Positions 10,316 through 21,418 of a DNA stretch of 64,000 nt are shown here, piece after piece. Position numbers and translations under genes: made by a program. Origin of the DNA: Vitis vinifera (taxonomy: Eukaryota; Streptophyta; Magnoliopsida; Vitales; Vitaceae). Each line of letters opens with the position of its first letter. Positions within the stretch are counted from its first letter, which is position 1. The notes beneath the pieces were generated by a model that was given only the letters and a program-made list of their open reading frames with translations, did no database searches and was not told the origin of the DNA. The DNA lies in the NCBI RefSeq assembly GCF_030704535.1, contig NC_081819.1:20866001-20930000 (forward strand), in the 5' to 3' direction.

Positions 10316-12744
10316 TCATGGAGCAGGCTTCTCATAGAGCTTCTTTTCTTCACCCGGAGGAATTGAAGGGACGTCCCGCTTGATGTCGTTCTTCTTCATG
10401 CAGCACCGATACCCAAAGATGAATGTATCATCCACTTGTTTTTGGTATTCTGCTTCAAGTTCCTCCCTCTCTACAGCAAACTCCCGTTCTAGCTCCTCTT
10501 TTTGTGCAACCAAGCGCAGCTGCAAATCTTCCCTCTGTTTCTTTTCGATAGAAACCTCTGTCCGGAGGTGCCTCACCTCCCCCTTCAGTCGGGCTATCTC
10601 ATCCTCTGCCTCATGCAAACGGGCAATCAATGATTCCTCCCGGTCCTTAGCCTCAGCTAATTCCACCCGAAGGACTTCATTGTCCTCTCGAGCAGTGGAT
10701 AAGCTGGTTTCAGCCTCCGCCAGTCTCAGGCGCAACTGATCTTCAACATCTTTGCGCCGAGAGGCGAAGATCTTCATATAATCAGTGGTCCGCAGCAGGT
10801 CAGAAAAGAGATCGTGTTGTTTGGCCATGCCGCGGAGACCACTCACCAGCTGACACGTAAGCAAAGCAAAGTTATAAATCATACCACAACAACACATCAA
10901 AATAGCAAAAGAATCAAAAAAGCACGAAAAACAGTTTACCGTTTCCACCGTCTCGAACATCTGGGCTGAGGGCATGATGTCAGGCGAGCCGGGTGGAATT
11001 TGTTTCAGCTTATCTTCCAACTCCGCATAGCTAAAAGAGCTATCGGAGGAGCAAGATGCGTCATTAACAGGTCCCCCCCCGGATGAAGCAGCAGAAGGTG
11101 ATTTTTGTTCCGGATAAGGGGCCTCAACATTTACGGCCGGATGGACCTCCCCGGGTGCAACCTCAGCCGGGACCACCATCCAGACGACTGGAGTCTCAAT
11201 TACCATCTCCACTTCGCCCCCCTCCAGATGAGCGTCGTGGACAGATGAGCAACTAACTTCAATCTCTTGCTGCCGCTCTTGAAGCCGCCCGTGGAGTCCG
11301 GACCTCAGATTGCGCACCGAGCGAGGCCTCTTTGAGGGTGGCCCCGTCACCAGAACAAGAGCCAGGCGGTCCGGATCGTCAGAGGGCTGACTCTGACTTT
11401 CCGCCCCAGCTTCCTCCATCGGGTCCGCGCAAACGGCTTCAACTGCATCAACACCCGAAGTAGGGGAGTCCGGATGGTTGATGGACGCAGCTTCCTCAGC
11501 CAAATTTGCCGGACGGGCAACCGCTGCCAAAGAGGTGCTTGAGTGATTCAGCCCCGCGATGTGTCCGGACCCGCTTGAGATAGAATGAGGAGCGGGGTTC
11601 ACTGGCTCCTCTATCATTACCTCCGCCTCGTGAGTAATGAGCGGATGAGCAAATTCCATGGGAGGAGTGGGCTCCCTCACTCCCTTCCCATTCTTCACCA
11701 GCTTCCTCCTTTTTGCTGGAGTTTTCTTTGGAGGAGAGTCTGCGTCGCGTTTCTGTCCGGGAGCCTTGCGAAGGGTTCCTTCGTTTTTCTTCTTCTCCCG
11801 ATTGACCAGAAGCGCTCGGCGTTTTTCAACGTCAGCCTCTTTTGACGCCTGGTAAATCGGGAGATCCTTCACAATATAATGCTCCCCAGGCACTACCTCC
11901 TTTGGCATCTTCCTGGGGAGAATGTTGATGACGTACTCTTGGGACTCCCGGACGACCGCCATTAGGTTCCGCGCAATCAGCAACGTCTTGCACTGCCTCT
12001 CCTTGGCGTCTATCTCAAAAAGCTTGCTGAGACAGCCAAAAGACGCCTTTTCCACCCAATCCACGAGGTGGCCCCTTTTTTCCGCACCTGCATTAACAGC
12101 AACAGAGGTTGAGAATACCATCCGGAGAGATCAACAAGAAAACAACAAGGTAAAAATCAGGACAGAAGTCGCAAAGCAAACTTACCCGGAATCTTGAAGG
12201 AATAGTTTGGAGAAAAGGGCCTCGCCGGATGCCTCGACCCCGCCCACGTACCCCGGACCATCACCCGTCCCTTTGCCCCTCCCTTCGTCGAGTCGGGCAG
12301 TTCCGTCACCAATTGAAGGGAAGGCAGGTGCGCGGACAGGCTGAAGATGTCAGCTTTCGCCTTCTTCAGTGAGTAGACGAAGAACACCTCCAGCATTGTA
12401 AGGTCGAGGTTGTACAGCATGTTGATGATGCTGCATCCCATCAGCACCCGGATAATATTGGGATGAATGAAGACGGGTGGAATCTTAGTGAAATGGAGAA
12501 ACTCCATGAGCAACGCTAGCAGGGGGAACCGGAGCCCTGCATTGAATTGTTCCTTGCAGAAGACGATAGCACCTTGTTCGGCTTTCTCAGTAGGCACCAC
12601 GTCCTCCCCATGAAGAAATTCAACAATTACGCCATTTGGAATGCAGAATCGATCTCGAAACTCCTTCATGCTCAACTTGTCTATGGACTTTTCATAAGCG
12701 TCGCCAACTCGCGCAGATGAAGCACCTTTCTTCTTTGAAGACAT
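10316..12744 (-). CDS. Antisense spliced gene inside the Tat retrotransposon, unknown function
   Basis: Two long minus-strand ORFs join through canonical splice sites. Exon 1 is 12744-12186 (donor G|GTAAGT), exon 2 is 12087-10940 (acceptor GCAG; donor G|GTAAAC) and exon 3 is 10849-10316 (acceptor TCAG). Phases fit exactly (559 + 1148 + 534 = 2241 nt, 746 aa). The second intron is 90 nt and free of stops, so it could be retained. Residues 1-190 form a domain with FRDRFCIP, LRFPLLALLMEFLH and IPPVFIHPNIIRVL motifs of the kind annotated as putative plant transposon protein or gag-like in many plant genomes. The middle is low complexity, Pro/Ser/basic. About residues 590-730 are a long Glu/Arg/Leu coiled coil. 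Antisense coding regions near the 3' LTR are known in Tat elements; function is unknown. A TATA box lies at 13247-13257 on the same strand. Confidence 0.8.
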
Positions 12745-13246
12745 TTTTCAGGCCAAAATTGAACCAAAACCTACATACGAGAAATGCAACAGTCAAACAC
12801 AGCCAAAACAACCCCACAAACCCTACACAATAACAACACTCAGAAAACCTCGCACCACCAGTATACCCATTCCAAAATCCTTGACTTTACCCCAACAAAA
12901 AACCCCCCAGAGCACCAACAAATGCCAACATTCAAACAAACAGTCGTAAGCAACTTACCCAAACAAAACCCAAACAAATCAGAAACCAAGATCAAAGAAC
13001 CAACAAACGCAACAAAAGGAACAACAATAGCAAAAGTCTACGTACCAAATGAAGCCCTGAAGGAGAAAGGTTGTTGTCTCGATACAAAATTACCAGCAGC
13101 AAACGAATGTCGCGACACAAAATCACCGGTACAAAAGAGCTTTCGAGTTTCTTTACTCAGAGAAGCAAAGGACACAATAGAAGTAGGAAGAAGAAAGGCT
13201 CTCAAGGGAATACAGTAGAAAAAATGCAAAAAGAAGGTACAGTGCG

Positions 13247-13257
13247 CTATTTATAGG
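13247..13257 (-). promoter_or_regulatory. TATA box of the retrotransposon antisense gene
   Basis: On the minus strand it reads CCTATAAATAG, a near-perfect plant TATA box, about 500 nt upstream of the antisense ATG at 12744. The predicted start would be near 13220. It lies in the internal region, not in the LTR, so the antisense gene would have its own promoter. Confidence 0.6.
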
Positions 13258-13475
13258 AGGACAGGCCCTCGGAAAGCCAAACGTCCAAACAAATGCCATC
13301 ATTGAAATGACATATTGCCTGGGGATACACAGGGTCGGCGGCTCATCATAAAAGCCTTTTTTGGCTTCCGCACCCCCACTCGCCACGTGGCCCAGTCAAA
13401 CGAAGAGACCTCTTCAGTTTTCAAAAAGGCCAGTTATTTTTTAACCCGCCCATTTTTTGGCAAAATAGGCAAGTT

Positions 13476-13489
13476 AAAAAGGGGGGCAA
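13476..13489 (+). other. Polypurine tract
   Basis: AAAAAGGGGGGCAA abuts the TG of the 3' LTR, the position and composition expected of the plus-strand DNA primer. Confidence 0.88.
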
Positions 13490-14277
13490 TGTAGGGACCC
13501 CTCCCTCTGGGAAACACGTGGCACGCATCTCACAGTGACACGTGTTATCAGCCGGACCATCATCATCCGGATTCCCCCTAAGGATACGCATGATGCAGTT
13601 CTCCTATCCGGACCGCCTCGAGGAAAGGCAAATGACGTTTCAGCTTCTCCTATCCAAGGAAGAGCAAACGTCGCTGGCAGAGCACAGACATCCGGACAAC
13701 CTTCATAATGCATCCGCTCCACAATACATTCGGGTAATCAGCATGTGCCATCCGGATATAATCGTCCGGATCATCAATTAAAGTAAAGCGAGTCTTACAC
13801 GCTATCACAACAAACGGCCATGGCCCACATCCTGCCACCTTCAGAGTGAGAAGACAAGATGAAATGACAGCAAGTCACCTCCCGCGATCTCTGACAGCCG
13901 CATCACCTACCATGGTTTCTGACAGCCGCTCGTAGGGTGATGATGCTCCTACTAACGCCTATTGTCATCATAAACAACATAAAATATCTCCTCACCATTA
14001 ATGAGAGGAACAGTACCCCTGAAGCTGTATATATATGCCTTCACACGAAGAAGGAAGGGATCCCCCTGGTAACCTCCTAATACCTGGTAAAAGGTCAACT
14101 GATTTATATCTCTCTCTCTGACCATGGCTAACAAAACCATCGGAGGGTGCGTCCGGACACCCTGTCCGGATGCCTTCTTGCAGGTATAACGACTGGATCA
14201 AGAACCTTTATGGGTTGAAATCACGTATCCATCCATCTGGCAACTACGTGGATCGTCAGAGACGCGAGGTATCAACA
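13490..14277 (+). repeat. 3' long terminal repeat
   Basis: 788 bp, ungapped match to 3790-4577. The 9 substitutions by eye are mostly transitions, several at CpG or TCCGGA sites. It is followed directly by the target duplication ATGTT at 14278-14282. Confidence 0.95.
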
Positions 14278-14282
14278 ATGTT
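14278..14282. repeat. Target site duplication, right copy (ATGTT)
   Basis: Exact repeat of 3785-3789. Confidence 0.92.
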
Positions 14283-15110
14283 CACGTTGTGTCTTAAGGG
14301 CATCTTGCTTTATCAAATATTTAATTTATGTACTATCATTTTGATAGACATTAAAATTAATTATTTCAAAAAAAAAAAATCGGTAGAAAATTTCCCAAAC
14401 CATAATGCTCGAGAGAGTTACACCACATATTTGTAGCTTAGGACCACGGGGTCTCACAAGTCATATCCATAAAGTTTTTGTACTTGATTTGTCTATTTGG
14501 CCACCAAACATACAGAAATTGTAGCTCATATTTACTAGTTTAATTAAAGTGGCATTTATTTTTTATTTTTGTCATGGACTATGTACTAGGAATCGATGCT
14601 GGATTCCTACTGCATCATTTCTTAAGTATGATACTTGGGTCATGGACAACAACTTTGTTTTAGAGTTCTAATGAGTTAGAAGCCCATTTAACAAGTCGGA
14701 TTAATTTCCCATACGATTTATAAGTAATCTATTACTTGAAAATTATCGACTTATTTTGTTCTTGAGTAATTACTCAAGGGTGCATTAAGTGGTAGATTTA
14801 ACATTACGCTTAGAGAGAAAATATGTTGATGGCTTCTATATAGGATGAGAACAAAACAAGTTTGGGATGAGTCATCCCATCTCAACTTGGTTTTAATCAT
14901 TTAAATTTATTCTTGTCCTCCTCCCTAAAAATAAATTTAATAAAGCACCTTAAGGCCATTTACCCTTTTTCAATTTTGTAATTTTAATTACATTAAAATA
15001 AATATAATTCATAACTAAATAGTATAATTTTTACAATTTATATGAATTTTTTGTTTTAATTATGATAAAAAGAGGGAAAATAAAAAAAAATATTAATAGT
15101 TTTTATTTAG

Positions 15111-15111
15111 T

Positions 15112-15137
<26 letters not shown>
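15111..15137. repeat. (TA)n microsatellite
   Basis: About 13 uninterrupted TA units next to the first unit of the 15137-15457 repeat; a shorter TA run at 15280-15292 precedes the second unit. Confidence 0.9.
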
Positions 15138-15142
<5 letters not shown>

Positions 15143-15457
15143 GGTGTAACGAGACAATACAATATCTAAACCCATACAAAAGCCCCTACCCAATGACATT
15201 TATCTTTATCTCAAATCGATTCTATTAAGAGTGGATACCTGAAATAAAACCCGCTTCATTGACATCCATAACACAAATATATATATATATAAACAAAGTG
15301 GAGCGAGGTGAAACAATGCAATATCATCCGAACCCACACCAAATGGAGTTTTAAAGAAAAATCTCAAAACTTCTACCTAAGGCATTTATCTTTATCTCGA
15401 ATTGATCTTATTAGGGATGGATGCCTGAAATAAAACATGTCTCATTGACATCAATAT
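15137..15457. repeat. Imperfect tandem repeat, two units of about 150-170 bp
   Basis: Both units share the order AACCCA(TA)CA..., ATTTATCTTTATCTC(A/G)AAT, GGAT(A/G)CCTGAAATAAAAC and TTCATTGACAT (second unit CTCATTGACAT), each preceded by a TA run. The second unit has an insertion of about 30 bp (GGAGTTTTAAAG region). Origin unknown. Confidence 0.6.
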
Positions 15458-16616
15458 TTCCACTATAATGTATCTCTTTGGATGTTTTAAAATAAAATAA
15501 AAGACAAAAAATTGGAAAAGTAAATTAAGAGAAAAATTAAAATAAATATCAAAAAAATAAACTAGTAAAAAAATAAAAAATAAACCGAAAAAGAAGTTGG
15601 AAAAAAATTTTAAAACAAAAGATAAAACTCTTTGCAACTCCTTAATGCAATTTTATGTTTTATGTATATAGACCAATTTGTTTTATAATTTTATACTAAC
15701 TTGAAAGGGACTACTCTAAAAGGAAGGACACTCGATTAAAGTCAATACATCCCACCGAGACAGAAATCAAAATGGAGTCGCATTCACTCAATCAAAGACA
15801 ATTTAATTCGATCCATTTAACCATGGTCGTGAGAAAGTCATAGATATACTCCTAAAAAATAAGTGGATACTAACTCCTCATGTCCACATCTATCTAGTTG
15901 TAATTAAGTTAAGGTAACTCATTGAAAAAATAAATAAACTTAGGAGTGTTTGATATAGGGGGAATAAGGAATGAAAATGAATATTTTATTTCTATTTCTA
16001 TTTTTTGGTAAATGAAAATAAATTTAGTGATTGCATTTTTAGAGTTTGTATGAATTTAGGAATTCAATATTTAAATTATTATTTGTTTCCATTCTAATGA
16101 AAATTAAAAAAAAAAATTAACAATAATACCCTTATATAGTTTAAAATAAAATAAAAAATTCATTTTTTTAAAATAAATTTTGAGAGTTCTTTTTTCTTAA
16201 TAATAAAACTAAAAAAAAAAAGTCTTATTATGGGATAAAGAAATATCATAACTTGATGAATGAAATGGAAGGATAAAATAGTAATATTACTTTTTATCTA
16301 TGTACTTTCTCTCCCTTTAGATTGAAAATAAAACCAAAAACAAAGAAAATGTCTCAAACAACTAAAGTCCTTAAAATTAACCTTATCTTAATCTACAAAA
16401 AAAATTCCTAGAAGTCCTAATATGATGAACCAAAATTATAAACCTTATTTCCTGTCAAATCCAAACTCATCTATAATCCATGAACTTCACCATTTCTAAA
16501 GCCTACACTCTTTAAACCACCTCACTTTTTCGAGGTTTGTTTATAGGCAAAAAAAATAAAAAAATGTCTCAACTTTTCCTACAAGATGTTTGTCTTTGGA
16601 GGAAAAAAAACTCTCA

Positions 16617-16649
<33 letters not shown>
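16617..16649. repeat. (ATA)n microsatellite
   Basis: About 11 units; a shorter interrupted version is at 24085-24110 in the right unit. Confidence 0.9.
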
Positions 16650-17928
16650 GGTGTTAAAAGGAAAAGAAACATTTACCTAGGGGAATCATATCAATTGGTG
16701 TTATTAACATAACAAGTGAAATGATCATTTTGGGAATAATTATATGACTCACAAAACAATACATATATTTAAAAAATTTGTTGTTCTTTTCTCCATATTT
16801 TTTCAAATTAGTAATTAAAGACCCATTTTTCCCATTATTTATTCTTGTCTTTGTGGATTGTTTTAAAAATAATTATAAAAATAAGGAGAATGATTGATTA
16901 AAAATAAAGCATTAGAAATAAAATTTATTTTTAATAAATATTTGGAAACATAAAAAACAAGTTGAGAATATTCTAAACTCCCAAACATATTTTTGTTCTA
17001 GAAAAAAAAAATCATAAAACTATTTTAAAAATTGTCCCTATAAACCAGTTTTTTAGAACAAGTTTCTAAAACATTACTAAATATATCCTTAATTTTCCTA
17101 TTGAAATGCCCACGTCCCAACTCAACTCTGTGACATAAAGTATAATAAATTTAGAAATATATTTTAAAGTATTATATTTTAAGAAGCATTTTTAAGATTT
17201 GCTATATTTGTTTGTACTATAATTTATATCTCAAATTACTCACATATTCTTGAATGGTTTCCATATATTTATTTAGAAAGCATTATAACTTTAGTTCTTT
17301 TAACAATGTGTATTGCTAATATTGTAATCATATACTTGAAGATATTATTATCTAATAAAATTTTAAAGGATATAATATATATAAGGACTTGAAAGAATAT
17401 TCTTGAGAAGTTTGCATGTATCTAATTTGAAATGAAAATGAAACTCACTTTACAATTGATGACTCATCCTCAAATGAGAAAAGTTAATTCCGGGAATTGA
17501 TGACTCATTACCCATTCCCTTCATTTCATTATATTAATCAACAAACCCTACGTAAACCAATTCATGCCCTTATGTGGTTTTGGGCATTTTTTATAATTAA
17601 AACGTGGCATGAAAGTTTGGTATGGTGGTTGGGGGTTATCATAAATTTGAAAGGGATGCCCAGGTTCCGTCCAAAACTTAGACGACTTGTTCAATGACCG
17701 TCCACATATAACTCAAAAATTCCATCACTAATCTTTTGTGGCAAAACCCTCAAATCCTTTCTTTTTTTTAATAAATTTATATGGCCTCCATCATTAATCC
17801 AAAATTCAATTTGAAATTTGATTCTAGAAAAAAGTAATATGACTTCTCGTCCTTAATCCTAAATTCAATGTGAAATTCGATTCTGGAAAAAGGCAATATG
17901 ACTTCTAGTCCTAAACTCAGGTTGATCC

Positions 17929-17937
17929 TATAAATAG
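17929..17937 (+). promoter_or_regulatory. TATA box of WSD copy A
   Basis: TATAAATAG after GTTGATCC, identical to the copy at 25120-25128. It lies only 15 bp before the first ATG (17952), which argues that translation starts at the next ATG (18021). Confidence 0.7.
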
Positions 17938-19063
17938 GAGCACAGCCAACGATGGTGGAGGCACGCCATCTTTCGATTTCTCTTCTTCTGTTGTTTTTCA
18001 TTTTGAAATCAGCTAGCACCATGGAAACCCTAGAAGGTTTGAAGCACGCACTTAAGCCTATTAGAATTGTGCCTAAAGAAGGTGATGAAAAGGGAATGGT
18101 GGTTAAGCGTCATGATCAGGAAGATCATCAGCCATTGAGTCCAATGGCTCGTTTGTTTCATGAACCTGACTGCAATCTCTATGTTATCGCCATGATAGGC
18201 TCGAAAACTCGCATCGACCCTGACGTGGTTAAAGCCAACCTGGTGCATAGTCTCCTTAAACACCCTCGTTTCTTTAGTCTGCAGGTAAGGAATGAACTTT
18301 CCATTTAGTAATTTAAAGCTACATTGAACATTTTTGAACTAAAATGCAGCGGTATTATTCCAAAAGGCATTGTGAAATTTTTCAGTATTATTAATCTATT
18401 TCCATTGTTTGCTAACCATTAAATCATCTTCAAAATCAGGTTATGGAGGAGGAAAAGGGAGGAGAGATGAAATGGGTTCCGACAAAAGTTGATTTGGAAA
18501 AGCACGTTATAGTTCCAGACATGTGTTCCGACATGGAAACATCATCAGATAAGTACGTGGAAGACTACATTTGCAACCTCACTAAAACAACCCTAGACTT
18601 TTCCAAGCCATTATGGGACCTTCATCTCCTCAACGTCAAAACCTCCGACGCCGAGGCCGTCGCCGTTTTCAGGATTCACCACTCCCTCGGCGATGGCACG
18701 TCTCTCATGTCTCTTTTACTTGCATGCACACGCAAAGCCTCGGATCCCACGGCTCTGCCTTCGGTTCCCATGATGAAGAAACCAAAATCATCGGCTGGGT
18801 CTGGAAAGTGGTGGAAGGCTTTCAGACTGGTTTGGAATACGATCATCGATGTTTTGATGGTGATCGCCACAGTGTTGTTCTTGAAGGACAGAGACACGCC
18901 TCTTAGGGGTCCGCCCAATGTTGGATCCACAGGACGGAGAATTATTCACAGGACGATTAGTCTGGAGGATGTTGTGATGATAAAAAATGCAATGAGCACT
19001 GTAAGTCAACTTGTTGCATGCATGGAAAACAAATACATGTTTTGCAACTGTTTTAAAAAAAAA

Positions 19064-19365
19064 AAACAATTTTCTGTTTTTCAAATAAAATAAATAGAAA
19101 AACAGTTTAGATAATAATAAAAAAAATAGAAAATGAGGTATTTTCAAGAAACAACTTTTAATTATTTTTATTTTCATTTGTTTTTGTGATAATTGTTTTC
19201 AAAAATAATTATATAAATATAAATAATGATTAAAAATTAAAAGCACAAGTTATTTTCAAAAATATATTTTAAAATATAGAAATTAAGAATATTCTAGATT
19301 CATTCCCGAATAAAAATTATTTTCCATAAATGTTTATGAAAAACACTTATCAAACAAAGCTATGA
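19064..19365. repeat. Dispersed AT-rich repeat in WSD intron 2 (copy A)
   Basis: A GAAAACA/TGTTTTC-rich block of the type that recurs at 19928-20205, 27104-27385, 26246-26535 and 57825-58170. It begins with AATTTTCTGTTTTTCAAATA and ends AAAAACACTTATCAAACAAAG. Such sequences behave like non-autonomous DNA-transposon remnants; precise ends are not clear. Confidence 0.5.
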
Positions 19366-20734
19366 TTTTTTCTTTTTTGGACTATGCCCCATAATTTTTT
19401 TATTTTTTAAAGCAAAGAAATACAAAGCTTTTTTACTTTACGATCACTTCAATGAAAGAGTGGGTAATCATATATTTGAAGAAGTTTATAACTCCTCTCT
19501 CAATCATTAGTGGAGAGATTAAGAACTAAAATTTTTCTAGCTCTCATGTGCAGACTGTTAATGATGTTATGGTGGGAATCACACAGGCTGGTTTGTCTCG
19601 GTACCTCAATAGGCGATATGGTGAGCTCCTATTTTAATTTTCAAAATTCATATATTAAGTGGTGAAGAGTAATTATAATACACCACCTAGCTACTCTCTC
19701 TATGTATAAAAGGATGTTATAAAGCTTGTATGCTCACATGGTAGCTGAAGGCAAGAAGAATAAAGGGGCAACGTACAGAAAAGAAAAATAATCTTCCCAA
19801 GAACCTTTCTATCAGAGCAACTCACTTCATTAACATAAGACCATCTGCAGGGATCCATGTGGGTGTTTCTACTTTCTTTATCAACCCCTCGTGAAGGAAT
19901 TAGTTAATTTCTCTTTGGGAAGTGTTTTCAAAAAATGAAACACAGTTTTTGAAAACGGTTATTTGATATTTTATAAAATAAAAGTTTGTTTAAAAATCTG
20001 AAATTAATGTTATTTACGTTTTCTATATTTTTAAATATGTTTTATTATTAATCGATCTCCATATTTTTATAATTATTTATTAAATAGTTCTTAAAAAATA
20101 TTTTTTGAAAACACTTCATTTTTAAATAATTGTTTTATTTAAATTTGTTTTCAAAATTTAAAAATTATTTTAAAATCAATTATCAAACAAGTCTTTAATT
20201 TCTTGTCTCATGCATGTATACATTCATATCGTACAGACCTTAGCTGAAATGATGGAGAAAGGCTCTGAAGCGAAATGGGGCAACTGGATTGGCTGTCCTT
20301 CTTCCTTTATCCATTGCATTACGTGACAATCCTTTAGATTACATTCAAAAAGCTAAGGAAGCTATGGATAGAAAAAAAGCCTCTCTTGAAGCTCTCTACA
20401 TACATTCCATGGCTAAGTCAATTCCCAACTTATTTGGCACTAAGGTATGAATTAATATCACTCAACCCTACCTTGTTTCCTCAAAATTAAGTACTTCTAG
20501 CTTAATTAATATCACTGTCTAATAAACAATTAAAAGTGGTATATATAGACTCACTTCTTTCATTGGTAAACAGACCGGAAGTGTTCTATGCCTCAAAGTC
20601 CCCTCTCGTACGGCAATATGGTTCTCAAATGTAGTTGGACCCCAAGAAGAAATTGCCTTCTTTGGCCATCCAATAGCCTACATTGCTCCAAGTTGTTTTG
20701 GTCAACCCAATGTAAGTCTTCTTAAACTTTATTT

Positions 20735-21149
20735 GACAATGTTTTAAAAAATGCTTTAGCCTATAAAATGTTTTACAAAAAAAAATTAAAATTTAGAAAT
20801 CACTTTCAAAAAGTTAAAAAGTCACTTATAGATATTTTCGAAGAAATATTTGATAGATAATTCTCTTAATACTTTTTTTAAAAATTAATTAATGTTTCAT
20901 GTAAAACACTCTCAAGAAAAACACTTCAAAGTACATTTTTAGATTGTGTTTGATAATATTTTTACTCAGAATGTTTTTAATGAAAACATATTCTCTAAAA
21001 GTATTTTAAGATAATTATCTATCAAATATTTCTCCAAAAGATACTATAAGTGATTTTTTAATACTATAAATAATTTTTCATATTTTTAAAAGTGTTTCCC
21101 AAATTTAATCAAATACTTAAAGACAAAAATGCTTCTTAAAATCATTGTC
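20735..21149. mobile_element. Foldback (inverted-repeat) MITE in WSD copy A intron 6
   Basis: The 415-bp block begins GACAATGTTTTAAAAAATGC and ends with its near complement, GCTTCTTAAAATCATTGTC. The arms remain complementary well inward: CACTTATAG...AGAAATATTTGATAGATAAT on the left has its inverse around 21010-21055. The orthologous element is at 27924-28322, so it predates the tandem duplication. Flanking direct repeats are weak, so superfamily is not assigned. Confidence 0.7.
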
Positions 21150-21418
21150 TAACTCTTATTCATGAAACATAAACTTTTCTATTTCTTATAAATTATTAGC
21201 CATTTTTAGTACAGTAAAAATGGTGGTTGATTCAATCTGAATTTGAGTCTCTTGAATATCTATTGCAGGCATTGATGATTCATGTGGTGAGCTATGCGGA
21301 TAAAATGAATATCATTCTATCAGTTGATGAAAGTACAGTCCCTGATCCTCACCAACTGTTTGATGAGCTTGAAGAGTCTTTCAACCTCATCAAGAATGCT
21401 GTGATGGCTAGAGACTAA

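Larger units (their letters stand above)
12745..13489 (-). other. Leader/promoter region of the antisense gene, up to the 3' LTR
   Basis: No convincing protein is coded here. Read on the minus strand it starts with a TATA box (13257-13247) and runs to the antisense ATG. It contains a strong donor (GG|GTAAGT near 12960) and an acceptor (TATGTAG near 12775), suggesting a 5' UTR intron of about 185 nt. The plus-strand composition (CA- and AA-rich, 12784-13050) is unlike the pol region. Confidence 0.5.
3790..14277 (+). mobile_element. Complete Ty3/gypsy LTR retrotransposon, Tat lineage, with antisense gene
   Basis: The element is 10,488 bp, bounded by two 788-bp LTRs (TGTAGGGACC to ATCAACA) and a 5-bp target duplication. 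Order on the plus strand: LTR, primer binding site, gag-protease, reverse transcriptase-RNase H, a second archaeal-type RNase H plus integrase, then a 2.4-kb minus-strand spliced gene, polypurine tract and LTR. The RT-before-integrase order makes it Ty3/gypsy. A second RNase H between RNase H and integrase, no chromodomain, and an extra antisense coding region are known traits of the plant Tat group (for example the Retand and Grande types). The LTRs differ by 9 substitutions counted by hand (about 1.1%), so insertion is fairly recent. Length and layout resemble the grapevine element Gret1, but I could not compare sequences. The coding frame is broken only by one UAG and one UGA. Confidence 0.93.
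14283..16299. other. AT-rich intergenic DNA right of the retrotransposon
   Basis: No coding blocks with splice support are visible. It contains (TA)n at 15111-15137, an imperfect tandem repeat at 15137-15457, and many A/T runs. It is continuous with 1725-3784 once the retrotransposon is removed. Confidence 0.65.
18021..21418 (+). pseudogene. WSD-type wax ester synthase/diacylglycerol acyltransferase, copy A, frameshifted
   Basis: Seven exons match copy B: up to 18284, 18440-19000, 19554-19620, 19745-19858, 20237-20444, 20574-20711, 21269-21418, all with GT-AG borders. Exon 2 keeps the HHSLGDG active site and PLWDLHLLN. Two indels break it relative to copy B: a 4-bp insertion (GTAC) in exon 4 at about 19773-19776, and a 2-bp loss in exon 5 just after GNWIG (about 20293). 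The second leads to a stop within about 10 codons. The 4-bp insertion creates a TACAG acceptor whose use (exon from 19779) would restore the frame, but the exon-5 defect remains. A polyadenylation signal AATAAA is at 21549-21554. A truncated product holding the N-terminal acyltransferase half is possible. Assembly error is an alternative explanation. Confidence 0.85.

Noticed and set aside
3790..14277. Naming the element Gret1
   Set aside because: Size and lineage are compatible with the grapevine element, but I recall its LTRs as about 824 bp and cannot compare the sequence, so I leave it unnamed.
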